Positions 11,091 to 24,095 of a stretch of DNA of 64,000 nucleotides are shown here, piece after piece. A model generated the notes under the pieces. It had not been told where the DNA came from. It saw nothing but the letters and a program-made list of their open reading frames with translations, and made no database searches. The DNA is taken from assembly GCA_024734495.1 (NCBI GenBank), contig JALMQS010000030.1, positions 5,780,640-5,844,639 on the forward strand, in the 5' to 3' direction. This stretch comes from Forficula auricularia (taxonomy: Eukaryota; Arthropoda; Insecta; Dermaptera; Forficulidae). How positions within the stretch are numbered: position 1 is the first letter of the stretch; every line of letters starts with the position of its first letter. The position numbers and the translations under genes were made by a program.

Positions 11091-12017
11091 TACTCTGAAT
11101 TCTTTGTAGTCATTTTCATGATTTTGTTTTTGATTCATTGACCATTTACTTAACCTATTTACTCTGTATTATAATCAACAAATCTTGTTTTAATTGGTGT
11201 GTAAACAAAACGTCAGGAAATTCAGAAACCTATCAAGAGAAAATTAGCATCTAAATAAAGAATAAAATGAGAAAGTTGTTTAAAAATTCACAGAACGGAT
11301 TGGAATTGTTTCTATATTTTTTCGCGATAATGTAATGCAATCCCGTTTGAGCCTCAACCAATCTACTTCACTATTCAAGCCACACGACTTGTGCATTGGC
11401 TAAATTTTGGCTGACCTTTATTTCCTATATATAACTACTTGAAAAACATCTCTGAAGTATATTGTCGATAAGATAAAGCATAAAGCACTTCTGTATATGC
11501 GAGTCTGTTTGTTTAATTTTTACGTTTTCATAGACATGAAGTCAATCACTTGGTTTTATTTATTCACGTAAAGACTTACGTTCGTTTTAGAGGTTTTATT
11601 TTTGGGGATAATTCTTTCAACAATATTATAAATACATATATCTATTTTATATATATTATATAATATTTTATATATAATATTTAGTATATAAATAAGTAGG
11701 TATATAATATATTTATATTCAACATCACTGAAAGCATATAGGAATATTTATTTATTTTTGAATAGACTGTCAATACAAATACAGTATACAAAAAGTTTTT
11801 TAGAATTACAAAATTGTGATTCTCATGCATTAGAAGTACAACAAAGATCAAAGATCAAAAGCACACAAATATACAAATATATCTTAAGTTTATAAAGATT
11901 AATAGTTAAGATTAACATGTTTTTCTTTTCTTTAACATAAAAAAGAAAACAAAACAAAACAAAAGAACAACACACAAGTACAAAAATATATCTTAATTCA
12001 CAAATTATAAATTATGT
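11091..12017. other. AT-rich stretch with a local duplication
   Basis: About 11866-11900 and 11970-12005 are near-copies (CACAAATATAC.., ATATATCTTAA). They may belong to the 3' end of the LINE relic that follows on the minus strand. No gene is seen. Confidence 0.5.
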
Positions 12018-12440
12018 CTACAACTCGTCCAGTCTATAGAGATTTAGAGTTGTCAAGAAGCATTTTAGTTTTGTCTTCAAAAGAAAGAGCGTTGGCAAAC
12101 TCTTAATTTCTAAAGGTACCTTATTGTAAATTTTTATGACGTTATTAACTGGGCTTTTTAATGTCACAGACAAACAACTGGCATTTATCCTCAGATCATT
12201 CCTGCATCTAGTGTTATATTCGTGACTAAAGATATTTTTATGAAAAAGTTCTGGGTGTTTTTTTAAAAATAAAACACTTTCCATAACGCAGACGTCATAT
12301 ACAGTTAAAATGTTCAATTCTTGGAAGATACTTTTGCAGTGAGTTCTCTATATGATAAACAATATAACAATAATGGAGAAGAATATGAAAACTTTTGTAT
12401 CTGTGCAGATTTTTTGTCAGTGAACTTTACCTATTTATTT
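12018..12440 (-). pseudogene. LINE ORF2 C-terminal relic (CR1/L2-like)
   Basis: A 99-residue open frame (12018-12317) reads LTVYDVCVMESVLFLKK, then HEYNTRCRNDL, SVTLKSPVNNVIKIYNKVP and FLLKTKLKCFL. The NTR motif followed by a K.YN.LP-like block and a basic LK..L end is the typical C-terminus of CR1-related LINE proteins. Reverse-transcriptase motifs are absent, so it is 5'-truncated. Confidence 0.65.
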
Positions 12441-13850
12441 TTAAAATGAAATTAAACAATTTCACATTTCGTAGATGAGAGATGGGAACATCATAAAGTT
12501 TACAAAAAAAAACATGTTGAATATAATTTTTCAAAAAATTGAAGAGTACAATCGTTGCGCTACGCAGAAATATTTACATTATCACTTTTGTTTTTGGGAT
12601 GCGTCTCAATTTTTTTTCGACTTTGATAATTAATATATCTTCAATGATTAAATTCTAACTGAATTCCGAATTTTAAATTTTTTGAAAATCCCCAAAAGAC
12701 CCTGCATCTAATTTAATAAAAAATTTTAAACACGACTTTAAGATTTATAAATAACTCTTTTAGTAGTTAGTAAACAACGTAAAAATCATATTTTAAGAGA
12801 TATTAATTATTCAACTTTTTATGTTTACTATAATATATAACTAAAAAGTTATTTTATGCATTCATTCATTTCTCACTTTAATTAACTTAATTAAATTTCA
12901 TTTAATTTACTTAAATGATATAAAAACAATTAATTTATTACATTTTTGAATTGAGTAGGAGTAAAGAGAAGATTTATTAAATTTCATATAAGATAGAAAT
13001 AAAATAACTTTTCCAAAATCAAGGTGGATAATCTTTTCTTGTAATGGAGTCTCTTTTTTTCGCGAGAGAAAATATAATAACTCACTGAAAGAAGATTGGA
13101 AACCTAGATTTTGTTTTTGTTTTGTATGACTTTATCCTGGTATCTTTCCTTGTCTCGTGTTTACTTCTAAATATAGACGTAACTGGATAACTGTACAAAT
13201 GTTGGTAAATAAATAAAGTTATCCTCTACCTCTGTACCCTTGTCAACTCTGCTGATATCATTCCCTGGATATTTTAAATTAGAAAGTTGCCCCAATACAT
13301 TATCATTTACAACACTTTGATAGGTATTAACTCGTACCCGTGAAAATCAAAGCAAGTTTACTCAGATATTTGATTTGTTAATCTATTCACTGTTTGCTTT
13401 GATATATTTTCTAAGTTTAGTCTGCAGTAAGCTCAGCTATTTTAGTTTAAAAATGTTGTGCAAAACAAAAATGAAGATTTTCATAATATTACACTTTATT
13501 ATTTTTCTACTGTTGTTTCTGTTTTTTGTTTTTATTTTATATCTTTTAAAATTTTTTCAAAATTTCTAAAAATCGTTTCTTACAATTTTAAAAAATAAAT
13601 TGCGAAAACACTCATGGCTACAATGTCGGCAAAGAAATTTTTGTTAAACGGCGGTAAAAATTATTTGTATGTCTTATAACCCTGAGTACATTTATACGTA
13701 TTTATTAACATTTTTACAGCCATTTTGACAAATTAAAAAAAACAAATACTTTAAAAAATAAAAATTTCCTTTTAAAGTTAAAAACTCTAAATTCAAAATT
13801 TCAGTATTCCACACACACAACAAAAAGAAAGATGAGAATTGAAAAGTTTT
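12441..13850. other. AT-rich sequence, nothing recognised
   Basis: A 64-codon hydrophobic frame (13375-13569) is what T-rich DNA gives by chance. Confidence 0.5.
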
Positions 13851-14035
13851 TTTTTGCTGAGATTAGCAGAGTTGTTGATTTATAAAGAAAAGCAAAGAGG
13901 TTATCCCTGCTTGATGCAAATAAACATACACACAAATAAATAATATATATACAGATATATATTTTTGATAGTATATGTGTTTATGTTTATTTGCATCAAG
14001 CAGGGGATAACCTCTTTGTTTCTCTTTAAGAAAGA
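13851..14035. repeat. MITE-like inverted repeat, family R
   Basis: The left arm (about 13880-13930, AGAGGTTATCCCTGCTTGAT) and right arm (about 13980-14030, ATCAAGCAGGGGATAACCTC) face each other around an AT-rich loop. The left side extends into the family's TTTGCTGAGATTAGCAGAGT block. Confidence 0.75.
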
Positions 14036-14239
14036 TGAGAAGCCACTTTTACTCCTTTTTTAGAAATATAAATATATCTGCAAAATCTCCCCTCGAATTT
14101 TTCAAGAAAAGAAGATTTCCATTAATTCATTAAAACTTTGGTTTATACATAATGGAAATTGTACGATATTCAACTTACGCGCTTTCAGTAAAAGTTTAGA
14201 AACTAATGTGTTGTTTACTAAACACACCAGAATATTGTT

Positions 14240-14740
14240 TTCTAGGCAAGTGTGTTGCAGGCTGCCCATATTGGGCTTCTCAGTCGCATCTAACCTGACT
14301 TGGAATGAACACATTTCCTTTATGGCGAAATCCGTAGCAAGGAAGATTCTTATTTAGGTCCAGGCTATTTTTCACGCCCCTGCAGCTGCAGTGTTTCCGC
14401 GCTTTCTCTATTTTATAAATACTATCATGGCATGTGCTGTGATGAGTTCAGTAATTCCTCCCAAAAACTGCTTTGCACGTAGCACATGATTTGCCGATTT
14501 CCAACATCCTTTCGTGGTTAAATTGGAAAAATGCCGGACCACTTCATTCCCCAATACATTTGTCTCTATGACTTCAAGCAGCTGGAACTCTCTCCCGGCC
14601 TCCGTCTTTTCCTACACTTATAACCTTCAAACCTTCAAAACCCGGGTGCACAGACACCTATGCCTCCACTCCTTCGCTTGTTCATTTTCTCCTCCTCTTC
14701 GTTTATGCAATGGTCTATAGGGGCTTAATCTTCCTGGTGC
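14240..14740 (+). pseudogene. LINE ORF2 C-terminal relic (Rex/CR1-type)
   Basis: Broken frames read LGFSVASNLTWNEHISFMAK-SVARKIL, then FINTIMACAVMSS and WNSLPASVFSYTYNLQTFKT. The order (L...L.W..H....K, then WNSLP, then F...L..HL) is the conserved C-terminal half of such LINE proteins. The middle is interrupted by stops. A second relic of the same family follows at about 16850. Confidence 0.7.
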
Positions 14741-14937
14741 TCTCCATTCCTGCATTCGGTTGCATTAAAAAACCAAACAACAAAAACAAATATAACTACT
14801 TAATAAATTACCTTCCTCCCGGAAGACCCTACCATTAAATTAAATTCCATTTTTTTTGTTCATTGTCTTTAAAAGTGAGAAAGAAACCTGAAGAAAAATA
14901 ATTTTCAAAATGCTTTTTCTGTTGTTTGTGTATCTGT

Positions 14938-15440
14938 GAGTCTGGATTCCGATACTTACTTTAACTCTAGTCGTAGCAAGTTCGTTCTTGTGCCAAAATG
15001 TTTCTATTTTCAATACGGAAAACTGATTAGATTATGGGCTCTCTAGTTTTAAACTTAAGTTTCACTTTTTCTTTCATTCTTTATTTATTTTTTTCCTATT
15101 TCATGCTTAAAAATCGCTGAAAAGGGAAAATATAGTTTTTTCTGTTTCTCGACCTCTCTGGATTTTCATGCCCATGATAACTAAAAAACTGAGGTGTATA
15201 CAAAGTACATTCTGTTTATTTCCAAAAAAATAACTGATTAGATTTTGTGCCCTCTAGCTTAGGAACTTCCAGACGAAAAAATGAAGAAAATCGGATATAT
15301 ATTGAATCTTTATTTGGGTAGCTCTTATATGGTTGTAATTAATGAGCTGAAATATCTATTATACTCTAACCAGTTTCAACTCAAACGGTTCGCTAACAAA
15401 TTAACAGAGCGTAACGAGTTTTGAAAAAGTTTTCACCTTT
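14938..15440 (+). repeat. Old dispersed repeat, copy 1
   Basis: GTCTGGATTCCGATAC and the following blocks (GTCGTA..AAGTTCGT, AAAATGTTT.TATTT) recur at 46015-46300. Related text (AAACGGTTTGAGCT, CTGATTAGATT, CTCTAG) is scattered at 32830-33060, 41880-42290 and 53180-53420. Unclassified. Confidence 0.5.
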
Positions 15441-16689
15441 TTTTCTCCAATATCTTTAATAGAATCGATCATTTTTATATATATATACTATATTTAAATT
15501 TATTTCTCGTTTAATTTACTTTGACCTTTCAATATGTTTTCATGGAAAATTTTGGTGATTTGAATAAGCTGTCTCGAATGAAGTATCATTAGTACTTTGG
15601 ACTCGATCTCTATCTCTAAATTTTTCTATGTTATTTTGGTGAACTTAAAGTAAATCTATCTGTATTTGTGGCCGCGTATAATTAGATGAAGAAAAAAAAA
15701 CGATCAACCAATGAACACCCGTATATTTAGCACAGATTTCTATTTTTCACATAAAAAAAAAAACAAAATGAATGAGAGGATGGATTATTTTTAAATTTTT
15801 ATGAATGGATATAAAAAACATATTTAAAAATAAATTTTATAGATTTTACGAATTATTGACGTACCTTCATTTTGAATTTTTACATGTAGTATTTTTTTAT
15901 ATATATATGGTATATATAAATATCATGATTATTTCACTAAATTTCTATTTTTTTTATTTTTATTTCATTTATTTTTAATTATATTCAAAGAAGACAGTTA
16001 TGTTCTGGATAGCATCGTTCTCAAGGGTTAATCCAAAAAAAAAATAAAAATAAATAAACTTAATTTTTTCTAAATATAGTATATTTGCACAAGGTTTTAT
16101 TTAAATTATTATTGAATAACAAATATTTGAAAGATTTACAAATGATGAAGAACTAGTGCTAATTAAAACTTCTTAGATTATTTATTCATTTTATTTATTT
16201 ATTTTTTATACATTGATTTGTTTTTTCTGATTTATTAAGTATAACGATCATGGCATGCTCAAAACACTGATTCCCAACTTAAAAAAGACATGCGATGCTG
16301 TTTGTTCTGAAGTAGATTGGCCTCCGCAGGCATCTTGTGAATTTTTACAACCTTTGCTAAACCCGTCGTGTTGCATGCACCCGATCCTTTTGGAATTGAT
16401 TGGAAAAGACTAAATGAAGATAGTGGTAGTTGCCACCATCTTACTTTCCTAGACAAGTAACGAGTCTGCTCTTGTATATGGCATTGCCAGTATAGACAGA
16501 AGCTGGCCAATAACATTCATATGAGATTGATTCGCCTAGTTCACATTGGTCTCTCGAGATGCTGGAATGATTAATGAATTATGTGGTGCCGTGCTAGCTC
16601 TTAAACCCAAAGACAAAACTTCACCCATATTATGGCAAACATAGAAACACGTATTTTCAGAAAATTACCTTTGTTCTGATCATTCATGT
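15441..16689. other. AT-rich sequence with a GC-richer patch
   Basis: 16260-16560 has near-balanced composition and an open minus-strand frame of 85 codons, but I recognise no motif. It could be an upstream part of the LINE relic that follows. Confidence 0.35.
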
Positions 16690-17245
16690 AAACCAACCTA
16701 GCCAGACTTTCGGACCATCAGACCACGGAACACTTTTTCAAATCTGATTTGTCATTTTTCTTTCGTCTTTACGTGAAGGACTTAATATTACTAAAAATCT
16801 TGTAAGTCTCCGCGACTCCATAATAAATTTTTAAGACCGGGTTCTTTGTAGAAATGTCTCCCCCCTTTCTTCTTTTTGCATAGATACGTACTACCATGGC
16901 GTTTGTTCTGATGAGATAATATCATTAATCTCACCTAAATTCTCATTTGCGCGAAATACACGATTTTCAAACGTTCAACATCCCTTCGCAGTTAAATTAG
17001 ATTCTAACCAACCAAACACATTTGTCAACTCATTTATCCCTATGGGTTTTAGAGAATGGAACTCTCTCTCTTCCTCTACATTCGTCTTTCCGGCGACATA
17101 TAACCTTAAATCTTTCAGGTACCTTCAACTCCAACCAAATCCCTGAAATTACTTCTTCTTTTCACGATGCAGGGATCCAGTGCGGACTCCAGGGCTTGCA
17201 CTTTTTTGATGCTCTTTTTGCATGGATATCATTATAAATAAAAAA
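16690..17245 (+). pseudogene. Second LINE ORF2 relic of the same family
   Basis: Frames read YYHGVCSDEIISLISPKFSFARNTR, then HPFAVKLDSNQPN, then FIPMGFREWNSLSSSTF and YNLKSF. It is the homologue of the relic at 14240-14740, slightly better preserved in the FARNTR..WNSL interval but still broken. Confidence 0.65.
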
Positions 17246-20137
17246 GTCCGCAAACTTCCAAGTGTTAACAGTAGTCTTTAAATCCTAAGCACCTTTGTAG
17301 TTTACCTAATCGTAACGCTTCAAGTTCTGATCTTTCTAGACTATAATAGTATATCAATTCAATTCAATCATTCTTAGACCTAAATAATAGACAAGTTCTT
17401 ATCTCCCAAACCCCCAAATGAAATCCACATATCAAACAAGGTGCAACTTTTCGTCAGGCCAATAAAATTTCTAGGTTCCTTCAGGTCATATTTTCCGAGA
17501 TTCTAGGGAACCAAAATGCAATGGGGCAAACCCCAACTTTATAACTAAAGCCAAACCAACTCCTCAAGTGGTAAAGTAATTTTTTATTTATTGCAATCTA
17601 TATAATATTTCATCATAATATAATTCAATATCCTTTAAAGATTTTCATCTGAGTAAAAAAATATTTGAAGTCGTGAATTATGAGTTAATATTATTTTATT
17701 GAATTTGATTTATTTGTTTTTCTACCTTTTTTTATTCTACTTTGGAACCTTGAAAATTCTATTGACAATTATTCTACCTATGACATTATAACCTTCTACC
17801 GTTTGAATATTTACTGAATGATTGATATGTTTATATACATTCTTCTTTTATGAAAGATCCTGGAATTCCAAAGATATTTAACACATATTTTTCAACTCTT
17901 TTTTAATTCGAATGCAAAACAGTCATATTTACCTAAGTTTTATTTTTATATTATTTCACAAATTTTCATATCACGTGTTCCCATGACGCTAGTCCAACTG
18001 AAATATGTAATTTTTTAAATCTCTATTAAACCGGTTAACCGCAATATCTAAGTTCGGGCACTCATAAGCAAAATTATACTTCTAGTCTTTGATAAGTGTA
18101 ACTATCCGCTAAGCCGCTAAACCCAAGATTATCACCCTATTTCTTCCAATGAATCCTGTCTACAATTTTCAAAGAATATCATTCCCCCATTTCCAGGATT
18201 TTTCTTACTCAAAAAGTCTAATACAAAATATGCTTTTAATAAATACAAGGTATCATTTTTTAATTAAGAATGAAAGATAAGTAATATTTACCTAATGAGA
18301 AATCTGAGGTTGTTTTTTGTTTGCCATCTCTTTAATACGTTCTTAAAACTTTTGAAATTTGTACGCAGATTAATCCCCCACCCCCCTTGAAATACTAAAA
18401 TTACCCCTGGGGGAGATTCCACCCCGGTTGAGAACCCCTGCGCTAAGCCCAGGAAATAGACTCTAGGAACTTAGTATTGATTTCACCCAAAAATTATAAT
18501 TTTTTTATTTAGCTTATTCGTGTTTATAAATATTTGAATCGTAGATATAAATCATTTTCAAGCTTATTTTTTTATGCCTGGCTTCAGATCTCTAAAAAAT
18601 GCAATATATATATATATATATAAAAATTGTTATATTGTTACGATTGTAACTAATGAGCTGATATTTGGCACAAATATTTGTTTAAATTAATCTCACCTTT
18701 GACAAGTGACAAAAATTAGATTTTTATTTAGTTTGAATTGAAACGAAATTATTCATTAGGTCCAGGAGGTAGGACCAGCTTTAGTAAATACACATAATTC
18801 ACTAATTTTTACTTTATTTTTCATTGTTTTTAAAAATGTCTGAAACTTGGAGAAAACTCTTTTTTACTATAATTTGTTTCTGACTATGAGTTCGATTCTT
18901 ATCCCTTTTTTTATGCTATCGAATTCAAAAATGGACACACCACCGCAATTTCACAATGAAGGGTTGTTGATTGTCCAGAATAGCATTTTTCTTACAAATT
19001 GGGCTTTAATGGCGATTATTGACTTTAATTTGTCATAACAAACACCAAAATAAATAAACTTAATGTCAAAGCTAAGAGTGATAACATCAACACCCTATTT
19101 CAGCGACACCGTAATTGAACAGAAAATTGTATTGAATAATATTAATAATTTAATAATAATTTAGTTATGAGAGATATCAATAAGAATAATCCTATAACTA
19201 CTATGAAATATTTCTGTTGATTATTTAAGGGAGTTCGAGACTGCTTATCTATATGTTTGATCTTCGAAAAAATCTTTTGTATTTCTCCAGAGTGACAACG
19301 TCTGCATACTAAATTTTTTAACAAAAAAATTGTTAATAATGAGGTTAATTTCGAATAAAAATCTTTGTTTTGATAATATTATTAAAAAGAATATTGAGAT
19401 AAATTTTTTATCATTATAATTATTATTTATTTAACACAAAATCGATTTCAACAAATAGAGTTGGAATTCTACACTAGTGCTTTTGTCATATTCTGTTGGC
19501 AGAAAATAACTTTTTATTACTACATTTATGAATAACTAATTAACTAGACTGTCAAATCTATTGAAAAATGTATCAATCGATTCATAAAAGTTGAATTATT
19601 GATCTGTATAAATTTGTTGAAAATGGTATAATTTGTATAGAAGTTATAGTCATTCAATAATTTATTTCTCGGTAATGAGACAGACGAACAACTTAAAATT
19701 TCAGTAATAAATATTTAATGCATCAATGATTCGATGGTAATAGTTTGAGAATTTTCTTATAAAAATAATAAACATTCTCGAACCTCCTTAGAGGGGTTAC
19801 AACTATTAAAATTTAATCTTACTATATAGCTAATATTATCTTTATTTTTTTAAAGTCCTACATGAATCTAATGGGATTTTGTGGTTTTATTACAATTTTT
19901 ATGACTTCTCTTTTACTTATGATCCCATTCGCTTAAATTTATTTTAAGAATTTCATCCAAATATAATTTAATTCAAGATGTGCATTCGAGAAGAATATCC
20001 GTTCAAGAGTTTTTACTCGTAAAACGGAGATCCCTGTTAGTATTTTGTTATAAATTGAATTTTTTTATTAGCTGTCTTCTAGTAGTTAGATTATAAAAGC
20101 GAAAAGATTATAAAATTGAAATTATTTTATTCTTTTT
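17246..20137. other. AT-rich sequence
   Basis: There are short (TA) runs (18605-18622) and a possible hAT-type end at 18434-18449 (GGTTGAGAACCCCTG). Small ORFs at 18847-19038 and 19142-19324 show no recognisable motif. No gene is supported. Confidence 0.45.
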
Positions 20138-21115
20138 AGGGTTCCGTTCAAAAGTAAAACGGAATCCTTTTAATCTCGCTATAATATCTGTCTGACTAGC
20201 TATCAGAGGATAGTAGCTCTTAAACTAAATGAAATAAAAACTAAATAAAAGTTATTTTTTATCATGGATTGTGGGGTATTCATATAAATACTTCTTTAGG
20301 TGAATTAGGCTTAATTTTTTAAAAATTTGTTTCGCTTTAAAATGACGATATAAGAGAGCACAAAGTGGCCATTTTTAGATGATATTTTTATCTGTCTGTG
20401 CTTAGATATGACTTAACTTGATAATATGAAAAAATTCCACAAAATTCATTCATTATCTCGTTACTTGTATAGCCAGGAGATCAGGAAGTCCAAATCACTT
20501 CAATTTTTTAATACTAAATACTACGATCTTTTATTCTCAGAGCAATAGTTCTAGTGCAATTGTGTATGGGCGGGGGCATGTATAGAGGATGAAAAGGATT
20601 AGGAGTATTATATTGAGAATTGTATTGTTAAATATAATTCTTTGGGAATAGAGAATACTTTGTAATTTGCATATTTTATAGCTTATATTTATAAATTATT
20701 ATATTACCATCTGCGAAGCCCGCCTTCGGCGGTTTGAAAATTATAATTTAAATTTCTTATTATTACTAAACTTTATTTGTCATGAACTATGTATTAATGG
20801 ATTTTAAAATAATAATTTAAATTTTCTAATTTTAATAAATTTTATTTCTTATGAATTATTAGTGGGTTTTAAAATTAAAAAAATCACGTAGGCGTTGGTC
20901 GTCGCGTAAGTCGATTATAAGTATAGATGTTGTCTTTAATTATTGTATATTGTATATTTGTATGAGAACATCCTTATAACATTCAATAAATCTATTCTAT
21001 TTTACTATATTCTCTCAACGACAAATAAGAACGAATTTGTTATTTTAAATATTTTGGAAGTTATGAGGTACGGAACCCTTGATATTTGTGACAAATTCCC
21101 GTTTGGCCGACTTAT
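20138..21115. mobile_element. GGTTCCGT-family element, non-autonomous
   Basis: Starts AGGGTTCCGT near 20138, with TCGCTATAATATCTGTCTG soon after, and returns as ACGGAACCCT at 21070-21079 followed by a TTGGCCG block. This is the layout of a widespread insect repeat starting AGGGTTCCGT and ending ACGGAACCCT..TTGGCCG. Relatives lie at 49933-50460 (+) and 61578-61652 (-). No transposase is seen. Confidence 0.6.
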
Positions 21116-21266
21116 TATTAATTAAGAAAAGACAATCTAACCTAGGGATGAAGTTTATGCATTTTTATTTAAGCCCCGTGTGCCTCCTTTTATTAAGTTA
21201 TTATTCTAGAACAATGGTTCCCAACCGAAATTGGTTCACGGGAGATCTTTGGTTGTATGTGTGTAC

Positions 21267-22376
21267 CAGGGGCGGTGACTTTTCAGCCAGAGGATGCTGT
21301 CCAAAAAAGGACCCTTCATTTTTGAAAATTTTATTTTATTATTCGCAAAATTCATCGATAACCGCTTAATATAATTTTTCAAATTTCACATTAGATTTTT
21401 TCATTTGATATTAAAGACAGAGCGGACAGTCTATCTTCACTTTGACTACTTCCAGGGGCAAGTAAAAATAATCCACCTTTCTATCTTAGAGGCTCTGTCT
21501 GAGTACTTTCAATAATATTTTTTAGTTGCTATTAAAAGAAAAAATATTAGTTTTGGATGTAAAAAATTACGATAACTATTGTTGCTTGCACTTAGCCTCT
21601 TTGTTTTTATGAATATTTTGTCTACCTAATTATAAAAAAATTTTTGACGTTCTCTATAATAATGTATTAAAAAATAGGATTTTTTTTAATTTTCGAATAT
21701 CCAATTTTTTGATGTTGAGTGTACATATAGATAATAGGCAGGGACGCGACTCGCTCCTGCGTCCGTCCGGTATTCATACCCTTAACTGATATGCCATATC
21801 AGTTGCCTAAATACCAGGGGCTCCCAGGATTGAGGAGTGCCTATTAACCGAGGCTGCTACTGGCAAACAGCGAGCGTGCCGCGACAGGTTTGAACATGAT
21901 TGTGTCTGGTGATGCTTCCCCCACCCTCTGCTCACTAGACAAGCGCTCGCGTCAGTTTGTCTATAAAATAATTTCATAATAACGGTAGACAAAATATTAA
22001 TTAAAAAACGCCCTAAGTGCAATCAAATACTTCTGCCAAAACAGTCTTTTAGTTCATCATTCACAATTAATTTTTTTATTCAATTTATAGATTTTAAATG
22101 AAAGTCAGACGTCGAGTACCTACATGTAAACTAATTTACTTTCAACCTCATAAAATCAAAGTATTTTCCATAAGATAGCGAAAATGATTCAAATATGAAA
22201 TCTGGAAAATTCTATTCATATTCTAACGTTAAAAAGTTTCATAAATTTTAAATTAAAGCTAAGCGAAATAAAGCTAAACGAGATTCATATATATGACACG
22301 GTTTGAAGATACTCTTGTAATTCTGAGATTTTAGGGATGTGCCACATCCACAGCATCCATGGACCGCACGCCTCTG
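21267..22376. mobile_element. hAT-type non-autonomous element, 8-bp TSD
   Basis: Starts CAGGGGCGGTGACTTTTCAG and ends ACCGCACGCCTCTG (inverted core CAG.GGCG). Flanks are GTGTGTAC (21259-21266) and GTGTGTAT (22377-22384), a 7/8 match. The left end matches the element at 59273-60753 through GGATGCTGTCCAAAAAA. There is a GC-richer internal patch (21740-21960) but no long ORF. Confidence 0.8.
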
Positions 22377-22767
22377 GTGTGTATTATATATAATAGTACA
22401 CATACAAAGTGAGTCTGATTTATTTGTTATTTATCTCCAGATTGTTTCCTTGTGGGTGGATTCTCGATGTCTTCATTGAATTGGATGCGGTATCTTGAGT
22501 TTTTATCAGTAATGAAAATTATCCTACCTGATAGGAAATCAATTCCAAAAAACAGGATTTTGAGATGTTAGCTTTTTAATCAGGATTTACTCTTGATGAT
22601 TTTAAAAGTTTTTATTATTTATTTTCACGACATTTTCTCTGGAGAGAGACGGACTGGTAGAAGTTTTAACTGAAAGTAATGGAAGGCAGCCAAGGTTAGT
22701 GAAAAGGAAAAAATTAACACATATACAAATAAGGTGTAATTTATTGGATTCTTTCCTCTTTTCTTTT

Positions 22768-22813
22768 CAAACACGACGTTTCGGAGGATTCTTCCCTCCT
22801 TCTTCAGGATTTC
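22768..22813 (-). ncRNA. Minimal hammerhead motif, left arm
   Basis: Minus strand: CTGAAGA, extra A, stem II GGAGG/CCTCC with a 7-nt loop, GAAAC, GTC. Stem I (AAATC with GTGTTT) needs a bulge and a G-U pair, so it is weaker than the right-arm copy. Confidence 0.45.
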
Positions 22814-23041
22814 AAAGGGTCAATGAAGGAAACACACAAAAATGTTTCCTTCCTCTCTCCACAGCAGTTTTTAAAACTTTCTTCTTCTTTAGCTGAATCA
22901 TTAAAATAGAAAAACTAATTAATTAATTAAGAAAAAAAATTGTTTTTCTATTTTAATGTTTCTGCTAAGGAAGAATAAAGTTTTAAAAACTGATGTGGAG
23001 AGGAAGGAAACATTTTTGTTTGTTTCTTCATTGACCCTTTG

Positions 23042-23083
23042 AAACCCTGAAGAAGGAGAGAAGAATCCTTGAAACGTCGGTTT
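23042..23083 (+). ncRNA. Minimal hammerhead motif, right arm
   Basis: AAACC-CTGAAGA, extra A, GGA...TCC stem II, GAAAC, GTC, then GGTTT. Stem I is 5 perfect pairs (AAACC/GGTTT). Stem II is decayed next to GAAA (CTT instead of CTCC). Confidence 0.5.
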
Positions 23084-23346
23084 GAAAGGAAGGAGGAAAG
23101 AATCAATAAATTACACCTTATTTGGATATGTGTTAATTTTTTCACTGCCTAAGGCTGCCTTCCGTTACTTTCAGTTTTATTATGTTTTGGGTTAAGTCTG
23201 ATTAAAAAATGTTTTATCAATATACTAATTTCGATAAATTTGGTAAAATTTAATTTTTCTCTCTTTAACAAACAAAATATCAAAATATAATATAAATAAC
23301 TTTATCTTTGGATTTATTTTCATAAATGCATTTTGTTTGTCTTCAG

Positions 23347-23636
23347 TGATCGACGCCCTTTAAACGGAGGCTATCCATGTAACTCAAGAGGAACTGCTGG
23401 CGGTGGGTCGGATGGCGCCCTCTCTTCAGAACGCGTGGTCAGGCTCAAGGAAGAGCGCCGTAAAGAACAACTTCCTATCAAATTGAATAGCAGTCAGCCA
23501 TCAACCACGAAACGCTTCCTCACGCGTCCTCGATCTACAACGGATGAGACACGTTCCAAAACACCAGTCGAAGCTACTTCCACGTCAACATCGGTACGAA
23601 CTACAAGAGCATCACGTCTTCGGGCTGGATTATCTG
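23347..23636 (+). CDS. Internal exon of an unidentified host gene (exon a)
   Basis: The acceptor TTTGTCTTCAG ends at 23346 and the donor G|GTTAGT starts at 23637. The 290-base exon is open: it begins with the third base of a codon, then DRRPLNGGYPCNS..., and includes SSERVVRLKEERRKEQLP, TTKRFLTRPRSTTDETR and RTTRASRLRAGLS. It leaves one base (G) that joins AT of the next exon to give Asp, so the frame holds across the splice. Composition is Ser/Thr- and Arg/Lys-rich with a basic helix-like segment. I do not recognise the protein; a cytoskeletal or centrosomal scaffold is only a guess. Its base use is clearly unlike the surrounding AT-rich DNA. Confidence 0.75.
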
Positions 23637-23829
23637 GTTAGTGAAAAACAACAATGCAATACCTATTTCAAAACTAATTTTCGACTAATATAATCTAACA
23701 CAGTGTTTTTCAGCCTTTTTCATGACGCCATGACGCGACCCCCTTAGTATGAAAATAAAATTTCTCGACCTCCTACCTCCCGCTGTTTTAACCTATATTT
23801 TGTTAAAATAAATAAAATAAATAATGATC

Positions 23830-23835
23830 TTTATT
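23830..23835 (-). promoter_or_regulatory. AATAAA polyadenylation signal of the LINE
   Basis: AATAAA on the minus strand, about 30 bases before the element's 3' end; the tail beyond is TATTTATTTTATTTATTTT-like rather than pure A. Confidence 0.6.
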
Positions 23836-24095
23836 ATCCAATATATAAAAAAAAATACAATATGTTTTACAATTATAAAAAAACTTCGACCTCGAGGCCC
23901 GAAAGCCTCACCATCGAATGTCCATTATTTTTATTTTATTATACATTATTCTCACTCCTTATTATGGTAAGGGAAAAAATTGATAAAAAAACCCCATATA
24001 CTTTATTTTTAACATAGAAAAAAAAAAAAGAAAACACAAAAACAAAACAAAATGAATGATGATGAAATGAATATCACTAAATGAGAAATGAAGTG

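Larger units (their letters stand above)
22664..23180. mobile_element. Hammerhead-bearing palindrome, ~515 bp
   Basis: The left and right halves are inverted copies: GAAAGTAATGGAAGGCAGCC near 22673 and GGCTGCCTTCCGTTACTTTC near 23153. Only a short centre near 22915-22945 separates them. Each arm carries a hammerhead motif pointing toward its own outer end (minus strand at 22768-22813, plus strand at 23042-23083). There is no ORF of note and the TSD is not clear. Confidence 0.8.

Noticed and set aside
13375..13569. 64-codon hydrophobic ORF
   Set aside because: T-rich DNA translation with no supporting feature.
21740..21960. GC-richer block as a host exon
   Set aside because: It lies inside a hAT element bounded by a TSD; frames are broken and no convincing splice sites were seen.
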